The notes beneath the pieces are model-generated. The model was given only the letters and a program-made list of their open reading frames with translations, made no database searches and had not been told where the DNA came from. From positions 1 to 64,000 of the forward strand of contig CDMY01000452.1 of assembly GCA_001179505.1 (NCBI GenBank): a stretch of 64,000 nt of DNA. Reading direction: 5' to 3'. Numbering within the stretch: position 1 is the first letter of the stretch; each line of letters opens with the position of its first letter. Both the position numbers and the translations under genes were made by a program. Shown here piece by piece: positions 23,130 to 34,077 of the stretch. The stretch is from Vitrella brassicaformis. Its lineage: Eukaryota; Sar; Vitrellaceae.

Positions 23130-25861
23130 TAAAATGTAAGCAGCGATGCAGCTGTCCAGCCACTCGCTGCTCTCCCATTTTTTCTGAGCTGCTGCTGCTG
23201 CTGCGGGGCTCCCTTGTACGCCGGCGTGTCCTCGATCTCGCGCTCCAGGCGGGACTTCTTCGTCGTCGATGACCATGGGGTCGTCTGGCTGGTTGACGCG
23301 CTCAACTTCCCGCCTGGCGGCCTTCTCGGCCTGCTCGTCCTCGAACACAACTATCAAACCCTACATTCAATACAAGGAATGCACAGAGATGCACTTGACG
23401 GATGCACGTGTAGGTCTATGTGTGGGTGTTCGTGTAGGCGCAGGTGTGCGTGTGCCCTCTATCTGTCTTGCCCTTGGCGGCTTACCCCGATGAAGTTTCG
23501 CAGTCCACCCGGTGACGGCTCGCCGGCAGCGGTGATGCGGGCGGCGATTTCGGCTGTCGTGGTGAGGCGGTGGTCGTTCTGCACGCGGGCGGCGATGGGG
23601 TCCATGTCTGCCCAGTGGTCGCCCTCCAGCGGCACAAAGGGAATGAAGTGTCGGAACGCATGACCGTCCCTCCTCCTTGTGCTGATGCTCCAGCTCGTCG
23701 GGCTCTGAGTCAACAGCGAAACGAGCACTCCAGTGTGCTGACACATCAACACACACAGACACACACACACACACATACACACACATGTCAAGAAATTCCT
23801 CCTTGGCTATCTCTCACAGATCACTGCTTATCTCGCCTGGCAATCCATTGACTCACCGTGGCGTGCCGTATCGTCCGGCCTCTCCCTCCGTCCGTAGTAG
23901 AACATGAAGCGGGTGTGGTTGTGCTGCTGGGGGAGATCCCCCAGCAGGTTGGCCGTCTCCTGCACTACGATGCCCCGCACACCGCCACCGCCCATGCCGC
24001 TCAGCGTCTCCAGCCTGCCCAACATCTCGTCACCCCTCACCTGCAGGTGTGTGGGACAGACAGACAGACAGACAGATACCTCAGGAACAAAGTGTCTCCT
24101 TTGTCCCATTCCCGACGTGATGTGTGGTGTTGGTTCGGGTCACCCACGTACCTGCCCGAGATACATGGCCCTGCGATGAGTGTGGGTGTTGACCCATCGG
24201 TGGATGTCCATGTTGTTCAGCGACTCGTAGTGCCTCTCGTCCGTGGGCGGATAACTGCTGGGGGGGCCCGTGTGGCGGTAGCCGTGGTGTGGCAGCGCCG
24301 GCTGTCCCTCCCCCCTCTCGGGCTCGCCCTCGACCACCTTGACGTCGTCCTTGTGCGGCAGCAGTGTGTTGAGGGCGCGCAGTAGCGATGTCCTCGTCGG
24401 AGACCTCGTCGCGAGAGAGCCGCTGGCCGCCCGCCGCCTCCTCGTTGTACTTTTCTCTTTCTGGTAACGAAGCTGCTTCTCCAAGTCGGGCAGCGTCTTC
24501 AACCGAAGCTCAGCTGCACGCTTAACGCTGAAGTCACGCTCAGCTGCAGGCAGGCGCATGCCGCACCTCGTGTCGTAATACGGCAGCCCGCCCGCCACGT
24601 AGCCCCTGATGGGCTGCTCGAAGAAGCGGAGCTGGCGGAGCTGTGCCTCATTGCTGCCGATGACCACGTGGCGCACGAGGTAGTCGCCCTGTACTTCCTC
24701 CAGCATGAAGTGGTCTGGGCGGCGTGGGTCGGCTCGATATGCCTGGTGCAAACCTTCAAAGGTGTACACTGCAGGAGCAAATGGGACACACAGCACACCG
24801 AGAGAGAAACCATCATTAGGTACTGTGCCGTCGTCTTATTGAATTGGATGGCATGTGTTGTGTATAGCTTGCTCACCGTTCTGTGGCACCCTTGCCGCCG
24901 CCGCTGCGGCAGCCTCAGCAGCGGCTTGGTCGGCAGCACGTTGGGCAGCCTCCACAGCTGCGATGGCTGCGGCCGCACCTGGCGATAGCGGCGGGTACAG
25001 GCCGTAGTGCTGCTGCATAGGGCCACGAGGCGTGGCCGGGGCCCCCATATCATCCCCGTTCCCCTCAACAGCGGCTAGTGTAGCCAGAGTGCCTGGCGAC
25101 AGCGGTTGGAGTTTCCATGACTGAAACGACCTGCTCTCGCGTCCTCTCGACCTGCCTCGGTTCGGCCATTTTGGGCGGATCTCACCGCCCTGAGGGATGC
25201 ACCAAATGATCAGAAATGGCGTCTTGCTGTTCTTCATCGCCTTGCCGCATCTCAGTCTGCGAATCAAGTCCTCGTTGAATCCACCGGCCTTGTGGTTGGC
25301 GTCGGTGTACACTGCAGGAGCAAATGGGACACAGAGCACACCGAGAAACCATCATTACCGTCGTCTTATTGGATGGCATGTGTGTGGCTTGCTCACCGTC
25401 AGGTGGGACCCTTGCCGCCGCCGCTGCAGCAGCCTCAGCGGAGGCAGGCTTCTTGGTCGGCAGCACGTTGGGCAGCCTCCACCGGGGCTGCGAGGGCTTC
25501 GGATGACGAATTTGTCCTGCATGACAAAAACACAGACGACGGAAGTATGTCAGACGGATTTCATACGGCTCTGATGGCCCTTCCCTGTCGTGCTGCGTCC
25601 CCGACCCCACGCACCCACCCAGCTCACCTCCGCGCCGTACAGCCGAAAAGATACCACCATCAGTCGCTCACAGCTCTTGCGCCGGCCAGCGCCGCGTAAG
25701 ATCAGTAGCTGGCTGAGGAAAGATAGAAAGAAAAAGCGCAAAAACAAGGGAGAGACGAAATGAGACCGTCTCGTCGAGAAACTGCCGCAAACAACGAAAA
25801 TTTGTCTTGTTGCTAGTTTGTGACGCCATGCTACACATGGCGGGAAATGGGAAGTGGTCAA
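23130..25861 (-). CDS. Unidentified multi-exon gene with internal duplication
   Basis: No family was recognised. Exons in transcription order: an uncertain first exon (about 25861-25620), an Ala-rich exon (about 25518-25400), a long exon with TDANHKAGGFNEDL and FLIIWCIPQGG (25310-24880), an exon with FEGLHQAYRADP, YLVRHVVIGS and LPDLEKQL (24768-24150), an exon with LGRLETLSGMGGGG and RFMFYYGRRERPDD (about 24038-23859), an exon with FRHFIPFVPLEGDHWADMDP (about 23730-23490) and one with FEDEQAEKAARREVERV (about 23363-23250). The two introns bracketing the long exon are near-copies of each other and splice in the same phase (1), so joining them keeps the frame. The 3' end is blurred by the duplicated SRLEREIED segment. 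A nuclear or RNA-related role would be a guess. Confidence 0.4.
23188..23260 (-). repeat. Duplicated SRLEREIED/poly-Q exon segment (b)
   Basis: Second copy of the segment at 21040-21120. Here the SRLEREIED frame differs from the frame of the adjoining upstream exon (FEDEQAEKAARREVERV), which reads through the same DNA as Arg/Gly/Ala-rich sequence. Downstream similarity continues to 23090 (compare 20570-20620). Confidence 0.75.
24761..24960 (-). repeat. Exon-intron tandem duplication, unit B
   Basis: About 190 bases matching 25304-25490. The unit contains the end of an Ala-rich exon, an 85-110 base intron and the first codons of the next exon (VYT). Differences are small indels and substitutions, so the duplication looks fairly recent. 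Confidence 0.85.
25304..25490 (-). repeat. Exon-intron tandem duplication, unit A
   Basis: Partner of 24761-24960. Relative to unit B there is a seven-base length difference within the Ala-coding tract, so the exon enters the shared Ala-rich segment from a different frame. The splice phase at the following intron is the same in both units. Confidence 0.85.
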
Positions 25862-26132
25862 AAAATGAGTTCAAAACATGAATTCCATCGCCCCATTTTC
25901 TTTGCGAGCTCAAAGCTCGCAGATCTTCAGGATCGTTCATCCCTTCCCCCCGCGGAACCGGCCGCCTGCACCTGCCTTAGAACGCCCCTAGAACGCTGCC
26001 TAGAACGCCCCTAGGACGGCGGCCCACAAATTGCCTGGAGTTGTACGGCATCGGCCTCGCGCGCGTCTCTCCCCAAGGCCTCTCTTCCTCCCCGTGCTTT
26101 GTGAGCCGCATCGTCTCGAGATCTTGGCGCCC

Positions 26133-27300
26133 ATGGGTTGGTGCGGCTCATTTTGTGGTGCTGCCAGCTTTCTGGTTTGCGTCCTGGTCGGCCTTGGCGT
26201 CGTCAGCGGCCAGTCAGGCGGCAAATGTGCCCTGCAGTCGTCCGACAGCCTCGCGTCCCTCGTCCAGAACCAGATCCTTGAAGACAAGGTGCGTGCGAGG
26301 GCAATCAAAGACAGCGGGGCTGCATTTGGCTGAGTGGCATGTGTGCACCACTGCAGGTTGACAACTATGCGATTAAGGGCGTTGGGGAGGTGCGGGACGT
26401 GAATCTGTCCTCGGTGAGGCTCTTCCCCTTCAACCTGACCAACCCTGCGCCAGGCGTCGTGCAGCTCTTCGCTCCCCAGTTCAGGGTCAGCACGCGCACG
26501 CACACACATCACAGACACAGCACAGCGTTGCTTTCTCATCATCATCATCATGGTTGCCGCTGCGTCGCTCTCTTTGTCAGGCGAAGATCAAGTACACATA
26601 CGAGGTGGATCTGGGCCTCTACACCGACAAGGGCACCGGCAATGCGGTGGCTCGCGGCCCTCTGAATGTGACTTTCCTGGGCACTGACACCGTGACCTGC
26701 AACCTGACTCGTGTCAGGATGGACATATCGTCGCCCAAGTCCGAGCAGGGGCTTCTCGGCAGCATCATCACGGGCATCGGCACGGAACTTCTCTTCAAGG
26801 TACCAACGCCACCTATCTGCAGAGAGGTCCCTGCCACGCCGCACATAATGGCGCATGAAGCGTGTCTGTCTGTCTGGCCACCATGTGCTCAGGACCGGAT
26901 CGAGAGTCTCACGCGCGGAGCCATCTGTGCGAGGGTCGAGGACTCAGTCACCGGCAAGGACCTCGAGATCCCTCAGTACGACGCACGAGCGGCCATTCCC
27001 GGGGGGCAGTCGGGCTTCCACTGGATCATGCTCGCGCTGGGCCTCGTGGTGGGCATCGCGCTGGGCGTCCTCTCGTGTGCCATCTCACGGTGGGCCAGCT
27101 CGCCCGCCAAGAGGAAGCAGCAGGCCACCAAGACCACAGCGGCCGACGGGCAGCCGGCGGAGACCAACGGGGATCACCCATCCCCGCCAGCGGCGGGGAA
27201 AGAGGCCACATATGCGTCCCCTGAGCCCGAGGGGGAGATGGAGGCGTCGGCCCCTCCATTAAACAGCAGAGGGGCCCGGGGTGCGGGCAGCAGAGTGTGA
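26133..27300 (+). CDS. Membrane-anchored BPI/LBP-like protein
   Basis: Four exons, 26133-26288, 26357-26485, 26581-26799 and 26893-27300, all phase 0, giving 303 residues. The start MGWCGSF opens a signal peptide (core about residues 10-25). The lumenal part has alternating hydrophobic beta-strand patterns and a block (LLGSIITGIG...DRIESLTRGAIC) that resembles the helix and conserved Cys of the N-terminal BPI/LBP/CETP lipid-binding domain. A transmembrane helix follows (about residues 216-237, IMLALGLVVGIALGVL), then a Lys/Pro/Glu-rich tail. Full BPI proteins carry two such domains; here there is one plus a membrane anchor. The fold assignment rests on pattern likeness, not an alignment. A lipid-binding surface or endomembrane protein is inferred. 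Confidence 0.7.
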
Positions 27301-28128
27301 GTGAGGCGGCCAATCGTGTGTCGTTTTTCCATGACTCTATCAATGAATTAATGAGAAAGTGAGAGGTGGTGAGCGGGGAGGTCTCCCTTTGCCGGCAGTG
27401 GTGTTTAGTAGCGGGGGCTCAGTAGGGCGGGCTCTTTATCACTCTGTCTGTCGCCCTGGTAAGTGGTTAGTGTACAGGCGTACTGTGAGGACGGGTGGGC
27501 CCCCCAGACAGACAGACTGATGCATTGGTATTCGTTCTTTGTGAAGGGGAGAGAGGCTGGGGTGAATTTGCGTGTGTCTGTGAGAGGTGAGGTGTGTCCT
27601 TCTGTGTCATGATACCCAGCTCGTGGGAGGAGCTGCTGTTTTACAATGAGGCTGGTGGTGCGGCACATGGATGCGTGACGGATCGGTTGCTAATGGGTGC
27701 AGCAGCTCGACGGATGCCTGACGAGTGGCAATCAATCGTCGAGCTCCGGCGGCCATCAGCAACAGGTCCATCTCGTTGAGATGGTGACTCCACGGGCCCA
27801 CGGAGGCAGTGTAGACAGAGATTCTCTGCCTGATTGACTGATTGTCGATTGGTTCAGCTGCGTGTTGTTCCCTCTGACGTCAAGGAACAGCGTGGCCAAC
27901 GCAATTGATACATGCAGCGTCATGTACCGGCCTTGCCTTGCAAGACGTGTCTGTCTGTCGCATTCAATTCAACACAACACACAAACTGAGTCATTCACTT
28001 TTCGCGTATACCAGATGGTCACACCAGACACACAGCTACAGGCATTCGTCAAACAAGTGCATCACCTGCTTGCACCACTCTCAACAAACAAGGAGCTGCC
28101 ACCGATCTTTCCCTCGCGACACCCGTAG
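27301..28128. other. Intergenic between convergent genes
   Basis: This lies between the 3' ends of the BPI-like gene (plus) and the proteasome gene (minus). It has no supported gene. It holds the imperfect palindrome at 27681-27767; that palindrome makes both strands show similar short reading frames, which should not be taken as genes. Confidence 0.6.
27681..27767. repeat. Imperfect palindrome, about 30-bp arms
   Basis: The left arm 27681-27712 and right arm 27737-27767 pair with some mismatches (for example agctcgacg against cgtcgagct, and ggttgct against agcaaca) around a central stretch of about 24 bases. A strong hairpin is possible in RNA from either strand. Confidence 0.75.
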
Positions 28129-29340
28129 CTATGCGTCTCTCATTTCGACGTCTGCGTCGGTGACCTCGAGTCGTCCCTTGAGCATCTTGACCTCCTCCAG
28201 GACGGTTGTGGTGCCGGTGGGGAACATGACGGGCTTGGGGATGCGCGTGCGGGGGTAGGGGGCCATGATGTTGCGGTGCATCGTGTAGGCGTCCTTGGTC
28301 ACCACACACAGGTCCACCTGGCCGCCAGAACCGAGGTCGTTCGTGATACCTGCATGAACCAGCCAGCAAGGCACACAGATGGGTTGGCGCTCGGTTTTCT
28401 GTTTGTCTGCCTGTGTGTGTGTGTGTCCTCAAGGATTGCTGACCAGCGAGGATGGCCTCGCTGACGAGCTTCTTGCCCTCCTCTATCGTCATGTCGTCCT
28501 TGTAACCTGTGCACACACACATACGATGATGCATGCCAACGACCGACAGGGGCAATCGATCCCCCGGCTCAGCTCATGCTGCCCCCCCATTGCCCTCATA
28601 CCCCTCATTCATTACCTGTCTCGAGCATGCTCATGGCGGCGAGGCTGCCGCTGCCCATGCTAGCGAAGGGCAGGCGGTCTGTGGAGCCGTGCGGGTAGAT
28701 CATGTAGAGCGAAGGCCCCGTCGGGTCCACCCCGCCCATGACCAGCGCACACCCCACGTAGCCCATGTAGCGGAACAAGTGCTGGCTCAGCATCGTCACG
28801 GCCGTACCAACACGAGGCGTCCGGTGCAGAGTCAGCCTGCAGGTGGGCAGCCAACGACAGACATGACATGATGAGAGAGAGAGGGTGATATTGACAGACT
28901 GTCTCGGTAGTGATGTGGGCGAGGCGGTCACCTCATGAGTTCGAGGTCAGCGGCGAATTTCTTGGTCGTGTGCTCCAGGTCTGCTGCCGTGCCGGCGCCA
29001 GCACAGCAGATGTTGTCGGCCATCTTGTGCAGCTTCTCGCAGTTCTTGTCGGCCACTATGTCACCAGCTGCAGGCACACATTGCCACAGACGGCAGGGCA
29101 TTTTGTCTGCCGCTCCTCTCTGCATGTTTTCGCCACCTGACCGGTGGCGCGTGTGTCTGCGCCCAGTACGACGCCTCCGTCGCACACGACGCCGCAGATG
29201 GTGGTGCCTGTCTTCTTGAGGTCGGGCATCTTGAAGGCCTGCGGGTCACTGCTGGCGAGGAACTGGTTGCGCTGGTAGTTGTCGAACACGAAGCCCGCGC
29301 CCTTCTGCGCCACCAACGTCTCCACGTAATCCACCGGCAT
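28129..29340 (-). CDS. PSMB7: Proteasome subunit beta type-7 (beta2)
   Basis: Five exons, 29340-29142, 29067-28932, 28836-28616, 28506-28444 and 28349-28129, in consistent phases; 279 residues. This is the trypsin-like catalytic subunit of the 20S core. A 45-residue propeptide ends at Gly45, and the catalytic Thr is residue 46 (KKTG then TTICG). The conserved GADTRAT, the [11 protein letters not shown] segment, [11 protein letters not shown] and GSGSLAAM identify beta2. The catalytic Lys lies in DKNCEKLH or its near neighbourhood, as in the family. The C-terminal extension ([15 protein letters not shown]) corresponds to the beta2 arm that wraps beta3. It lies head to head with the SLC35B gene. 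Confidence 0.95.
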
Positions 29341-29504
29341 GACTCACTCAAAGCAGATCTCCCTCGGGGTCTCTCTGCACCCAAGATGCGACACCGAATT
29401 AGTTGATCTGGCAGCACCGAATTCGCCCTGCCTCTCTGGAGCAGTTTCACGGAAGAAAGAATCGTGCGAGCTGTTTCGTGAACGTCATTTCGTGGAGAGC
29501 GAAG
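29341..29504. promoter_or_regulatory. Divergent promoter region, PSMB7/SLC35B
   Basis: 164 bases between two divergent start codons, without microsatellites. Bidirectional promoter activity is inferred from spacing only. Confidence 0.4.
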
Positions 29505-30626
29505 ATGGAGAAGATGCCGTCGCCCAGCCACATGAACGGCATGAACGGCGTGCCGACGGAAAAGGACAAAGCTGTCAGGCACCACCCCCCCCCGCCAGCC
29601 TTCGACCTGCTGCTGGGCGTCCTGTGCGTGGCGGGCATCTACGTGTCATACAGCATCTTCAGCGTCTTCCAGGAGAAGATCTACACCATCAGGGACGCTC
29701 ACTCGGGACACAAGTTCAAGTACGGCGTCTTCCTCGTCTCCTGCATCGCCTTCTGCGCCTTCATCGTGGGCGCCAGCGGGCTGCTCATCGAGAAGAGGCT
29801 CAACTTGGCACAGATCCGGCGCAAGATCAACCAGGAGACCGTCACGAACTTCGCGCTGATCTCGCTGACGTATGTGGGGGCGATGCTGTCGAGCAACTAC
29901 GCGCTGCAGCATGTCAACTACCCGACTCAGGTGCTGGTCAAGAGTGCCAAGATGGTGCCGGTGGTGGTGGGCGGCTTTCTGCTCTTCCGCAAGACCTACC
30001 CTTGGTATGACTACCTCAGCGTCTTCCTCGTGACGACGTCGCTCATCTGCTTCAACCTCTTCAAGGAGGGCGCCAAGAAGCACGCCGTCTCGACCTTCAT
30101 GGGCGTGGCGCTGTGCTTTGTGTCGCTCCTGTGCGACGGGCTGACGGGGCCGCGGCAAGACCACCTGATGAAGAAGTACCACGTGACGAAGTTCGAGCAC
30201 ATGACCTTCACCAACCTGTTTGCCCTCGTCTGGACGGCCCTCTTCATGTTTGTCCTCGAGGGCGTGGCGCCCGTCACTTTCTGCATCAACAACCCCTCGG
30301 CAGTGTGGGCCGTCTTGCTGTGCGCATCCTGCTCTGCGCTCGGGCAGATCTTCATCTTCTTGAGTCTGACGTCCTTCGGGGCTCTCTATCTGTCGCTCAT
30401 GACGACCACCCGGAAGTTTTTCACCATCCTGCTGTCGGTGGTGCTCTACGGCCACCACCTTAACGCTATCCAGTGGACCAGCGTGTTCGTCATCTTTGCC
30501 GGCATATTCCTGCAGACCTACTGCAAGAATGGCGACAATAACAAGCGGACAAAGCAACACGGCAAGGAGGCGGAAATGAGTGGCAAGATCACCGCAGCAG
30601 AGGAGAAAGAGGGCAAGAACAGCTAG
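29505..30626 (+). CDS. SLC35B1: SLC35B1-like nucleotide-sugar/ATP transporter
   Basis: A single uninterrupted exon of 373 residues. The protein has about ten hydrophobic helices and the UAA-transporter signature TTTRKFFTILLSVVLYG near residue 305, preceded by SALGQIFIFLSLTSFG. Both match the SLC35B1 branch, whose members move UDP-sugars or exchange ATP/ADP across the ER membrane. The start MEKMPSPSH was chosen because the hydrophobic region begins about 30 residues later; the frame is open a little further upstream. The Lys-rich C-terminal tail would face the cytosol. The lack of introns contrasts with the intron-rich neighbours. Confidence 0.9.
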   Translation: MEKMPSPSHMNGMNGVPTEKDKAVRHHPPPPAFDLLLGVLCVAGIYVSYSIFSVFQEKIYTIRDAHSGHKFKYGVFLVSCIAFCAFIVGASGLLIEKRLNLAQIRRKINQETVTNFALISLTYVGAMLSSNYALQHVNYPTQVLVKSAKMVPVVVGGFLLFRKTYPWYDYLSVFLVTTSLICFNLFKEGAKKHAVSTFMGVALCFVSLLCDGLTGPRQDHLMKKYHVTKFEHMTFTNLFALVWTALFMFVLEGVAPVTFCINNPSAVWAVLLCASCSALGQIFIFLSLTSFGALYLSLMTTTRKFFTILLSVVLYGHHLNAIQWTSVFVIFAGIFLQTYCKNGDNNKRTKQHGKEAEMSGKITAAEEKEGKNS

Positions 30627-30976
30627 CCGAATAGAGAGAGAGGTAGCTGACGGACAGTAGAGAGAGATGCGATTGACTGAGTGAACGAGTGCGTCTGCCC
30701 GACGGACGAATGGCGCGTAGGGAAGGTTTCGATATGCTTTCCGTTCCCCAGTCTGTGTGAGTGTCTCTCCGTTTATGAGTGGGGGGGATCCTTGTGCGTA
30801 GTGAGGTTTTCCATACGTGTGCATCATGAGCCCCAAAGACTCCGAACCGTTTGGGCCCATGAGGATTGATTAATTAATTCATGTGACTACACACCACATC
30901 TCTGTCCATCCCGTAGAAAAAATGCCCCCACACATCATGTCATCACCATCCCCCATCCATCCACCACATCAGAGAG
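30627..30976. other. Intergenic between convergent 3' ends
   Basis: Short spacer between the SLC35B gene and the minus-strand coiled-coil gene. Contains only simple repeats (CCAT, ATTA); nothing else seen. Confidence 0.6.
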
Positions 30977-33900
30977 TCAGTTGGCGGCTTTCGCCTGTGC
31001 AGCCAACTCTAACAGCGACCCACCGCCCGCCCCCGAGGCAGCCCGAATGAGCCGCCCCTCGGGCACGGTGACCGACGGCATGGCGCCGTGGACAATCAGC
31101 ACCAACAGGGGCGGACGGCTGCCCTTCGCTACACCCTTGCCGCCCTTCTGCACACACACACACACACACACAGATGGTGGGGTGGTTGCTGTCTTTGTGT
31201 ATCTGACCTTGCCAGTGGGCGGCAGTGGCTGGTTCGGCGAGGGCATCTGCACAAACGACGTCAGGAAGTCCACCATGAGCTTGGGGCCGCCACTGAGGCT
31301 CACACCTGCACACAACCACCGCACACACACAAATGGCGCATATCACAGCGGACAAGACGCGAGACGTTAATTCTCTCTTCTTATGCTGACTCGGTGCAGG
31401 TGGCTGTGCGACGGGCGCTGCTACGAAGGGCATGGCCGACGGGCCCCCACTGCCGCCCACAGGCTTGCCAAAGCGGCTCAGGAAGTCCACCAAGGCAGCC
31501 ACTACATCCTGGTGATCACACCCCCCACCAGCATCCCAGCACACCATTGGCGGACATGATGGATGGCCGGGATGTCTCTCTCGTTTACTTGGCTGTCTTT
31601 GGGATCTTGAGGCAGGTTGAAGTCGACAGCAGCTATCTCTACAGTGGTGGACCGGGCACTCACCGGGCCGTAACGAGGCTCACGACAACTGCACATCATG
31701 ACGGCACAACACAACGCGCAGACGTTTTGTTGTTTGGTGTCTCTTCAAGGGTCAGATTCGTTCGTCCATTGACCCACCTGTTAGGGTCGGTGAAGTCCTG
31801 CAGGTGTGGATTCAACTTGACATGTGCCTGTAGACTGACCGCCACGCTCTGCGGCTCCCCCGCCAGCCGCATACCTCCCGCGATCTCCTCTACCAATCCA
31901 TCGCCGGAGCTAAACGCTAAGGTACCGCCGCCACCGCGACACCCGCCACTATCCCTACTCGCGCCACCCGCACCCTCCTCCCCCATCGCCTCCTCTGGCT
32001 GCTCCTTCATCCCACTGGTCGCCGCCATCGGCCCCTCTGCCCCCAACCTGCTTTGGATGAGTGACATCAGCAGGCTGCCCGCTGTGCTGTCGTCCTCCGC
32101 TCCCTCTCGCTCGTCCGTCGGCGGCTCCTCGTTGGGCTCGGCACTGTCGTCCTCCTGCTCCGGGCCGCCCTCCGCTGTGGCGGTGCTGTCGGCGTGTGGG
32201 TCGGGGTGCGATGGTGTGCTTCGCCAGGCGGCCTGTATGTTGGTGACGGTGTTGTCGGTGGATGTGCGGAGGGCCGCGAGGGTGTGTGCGAGGGTGTGGA
32301 GGAGGCCGGGGGTGGTGGGCTGGCCCCAGAAGGTGTCCCTGGCGCCACTGGTGTCGGTGCCGATGTTGAGGAGACACAAATTCTGACCCTCTGAAGGCAG
32401 CAACAGGAGAGAGAGGGAAGGATGAGGGGCGGGGTGTGTGGAATGCATGGGTGGCGGCTCACTTGCGATGACGTCCTCTACCACTCCTGCGATGTCACCG
32501 AGTAGCTGCTCGGGGAGAAAACGCAACGGAGAATGAGAGCAGAAGGGCCGTGATTGTGTGTTGGTTTCACCGACCTGCTTGAGTTCGTAGGAGGTGTCAG
32601 CCTGCTGTGACGGTGCCGTGCCGTCGACAGACTTGGGGTCCGACCAGTCGACCATCAGAATGTGGTTCGGCCGCCCCAGCCGATTCGACACTGCAAACCA
32701 CACATAACAACAGCAACAACAACAACATACACAATCCCTTCTCCTCATTCCCTCCCGTCCAACCCCTTACCGAGCAGCCTGTGGAAGCCCAGCAAGGCCT
32801 CATAGGTCCCCTTGGCATCCTTGCCCTTCTCCTCCTCTGCTTGCGGCTTGGCCGGCTGCGGCGCACACGATGGCGCGGGGCCAAACATGGACGCCAGCAG
32901 CGACATGCCTGACGCAGACGCCGCGCCAGGCATGGCAGCGATGGCCTTGAGGTCTATGGCGGGGGCGGGCGGGGGATGGGCCGGGACGGGCTTGGCATCC
33001 TTGGTGATTGTGTCGGCCACATCCAAAGGGAAGGTCAGCCGGACGGCGAATGGGTCGGGGGCTGCCGGCTTGGTGGTGGGGGCTGTCTTGGTATCGTCGT
33101 TACTGGCCTTCTCCTGCTCGCTCGTGGGCAGGTCGATTTTTACAGGGCGTGTTGATGTGTCCGGTGCCTCGCCCTTCTCGCCATGGTCATCCTCCTTTTC
33201 CCCCTTGGCCGCTTCCCCGCTCCTGACCAGTCTGCAGACGACACGCGGCCGGGGGCCGGCCTGGTGCTGCTGGTAGTAGGGGGACTGCTCGAGCAGTGTC
33301 TGGATCTTGCGCATGAGAGCGTCGGTGTGCTGCAGCTCACGCAGATGCTGCTGCTCTATCTCGGCCAAGCCGACCTTCCCCGCCTGCAAATCAGCAGTAG
33401 CAAAGATGTGTGTGGATGGATGGATGGATGCCTCGCTGTCCCCGCGCTCTCTCACGTGCATCTGCTGCCGCAGTGTGTCCTTCTGCGTGCCGTGCTGCTG
33501 CTTGTCCTTTGCGCACCGCCTCAGCTCATCCTCTATCGCCCTAGCCCCCTCCTGCGTGGCTCTCCGCTGCTTGTCAAGCGCCAAATTCTCCATGACCAGC
33601 CGGTTGCCCTCCTCACGGAGCGCATCCAGCCGGCCGGTCTTGCCATCCTTCTCGCCCCTGGCGGTCGCCTGCCGGTCCCTCCGCCCTCCCAGTGCCGTGC
33701 GAGTGTCGGCCGCCTTGGTCCTGACCTGCTCCTTGACCTCATCTCGGGCCTGGCGCAGGTCGCCCACGGCCTCCTTGGCCCGCTCGAGTAGCTCCTCGAC
33801 GGCGGCTTTCTCCTCGGTGAGCTGCCGCTGCTGCTCCTCCTTGGCTGTGATCTGGCTCTCGAAGCGCCTAACGGCGGCGTGGAGGGAATCCCGGCCGCCC

Positions 33901-33989
33901 TCGTGCCCAGCAGGCTGCCTGATACGGGCACCTGCACCACGACCACTGCCAGCGTCGCCGGCGGCGTCAAAGGGCTTGCGATGCCGCAT
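30977..33989 (-). CDS. Coiled-coil protein, unidentified
   Basis: Begins MRHRKPFDAAGD and ends AAQAKAAN. Exon 1 (33989 to about 33459) is a long charged coiled coil (QITAKEEQQRQLTEEKAAVEE style heptads, Arg/Glu/Gln-rich). Exon 2 (about 33385-32770) continues it, then has a Pro/Thr/Lys-rich stretch and ends near LLGFHRLLG. Later exons encode RLGRPNHILMVDWSDP (about 32690-32577), a short LLGDIAGVVEDVIA exon, a long acidic exon with NLCLLNIGTDTSG (about 32391-31780), and short exons with two similar DFL-x-x-F patterns before the C-terminus. No known domain was recognised. The start is 88 bases from the divergent GT64 start. Confidence 0.65.
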
Positions 33990-34077
33990 ATCTCCGGATC
34001 GAGGGATTGCGGGGGACAAAAGATTGCCAGGACGAGCTCGCTCTGCGTATGTAAACGAATGCGTCAGCCGATCAATT
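33990..34077. promoter_or_regulatory. 88-base divergent promoter region
   Basis: Only 88 bases lie between the start codons of the coiled-coil gene and the GT64 gene. Both 5' UTRs and any promoter must fit here or extend into the opposite gene. Inference from layout. Confidence 0.4.

Noticed and set aside
27594-27801. Two similar short reading frames on opposite strands
   Set aside because: The similarity is explained by the palindrome at 27681-27767, not by two genes.
29646-30860. 404-codon minus-strand frame opposite the SLC35B gene
   Set aside because: It is an antisense shadow, rich in Arg/His/Glu, of a clear transporter gene.
33307-34077. Upstream extension of the GT64 reading frame
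   Set aside because: The extra 257 codons are the antisense of the coiled-coil exon; the ATG at 34078 gives the expected type II protein.
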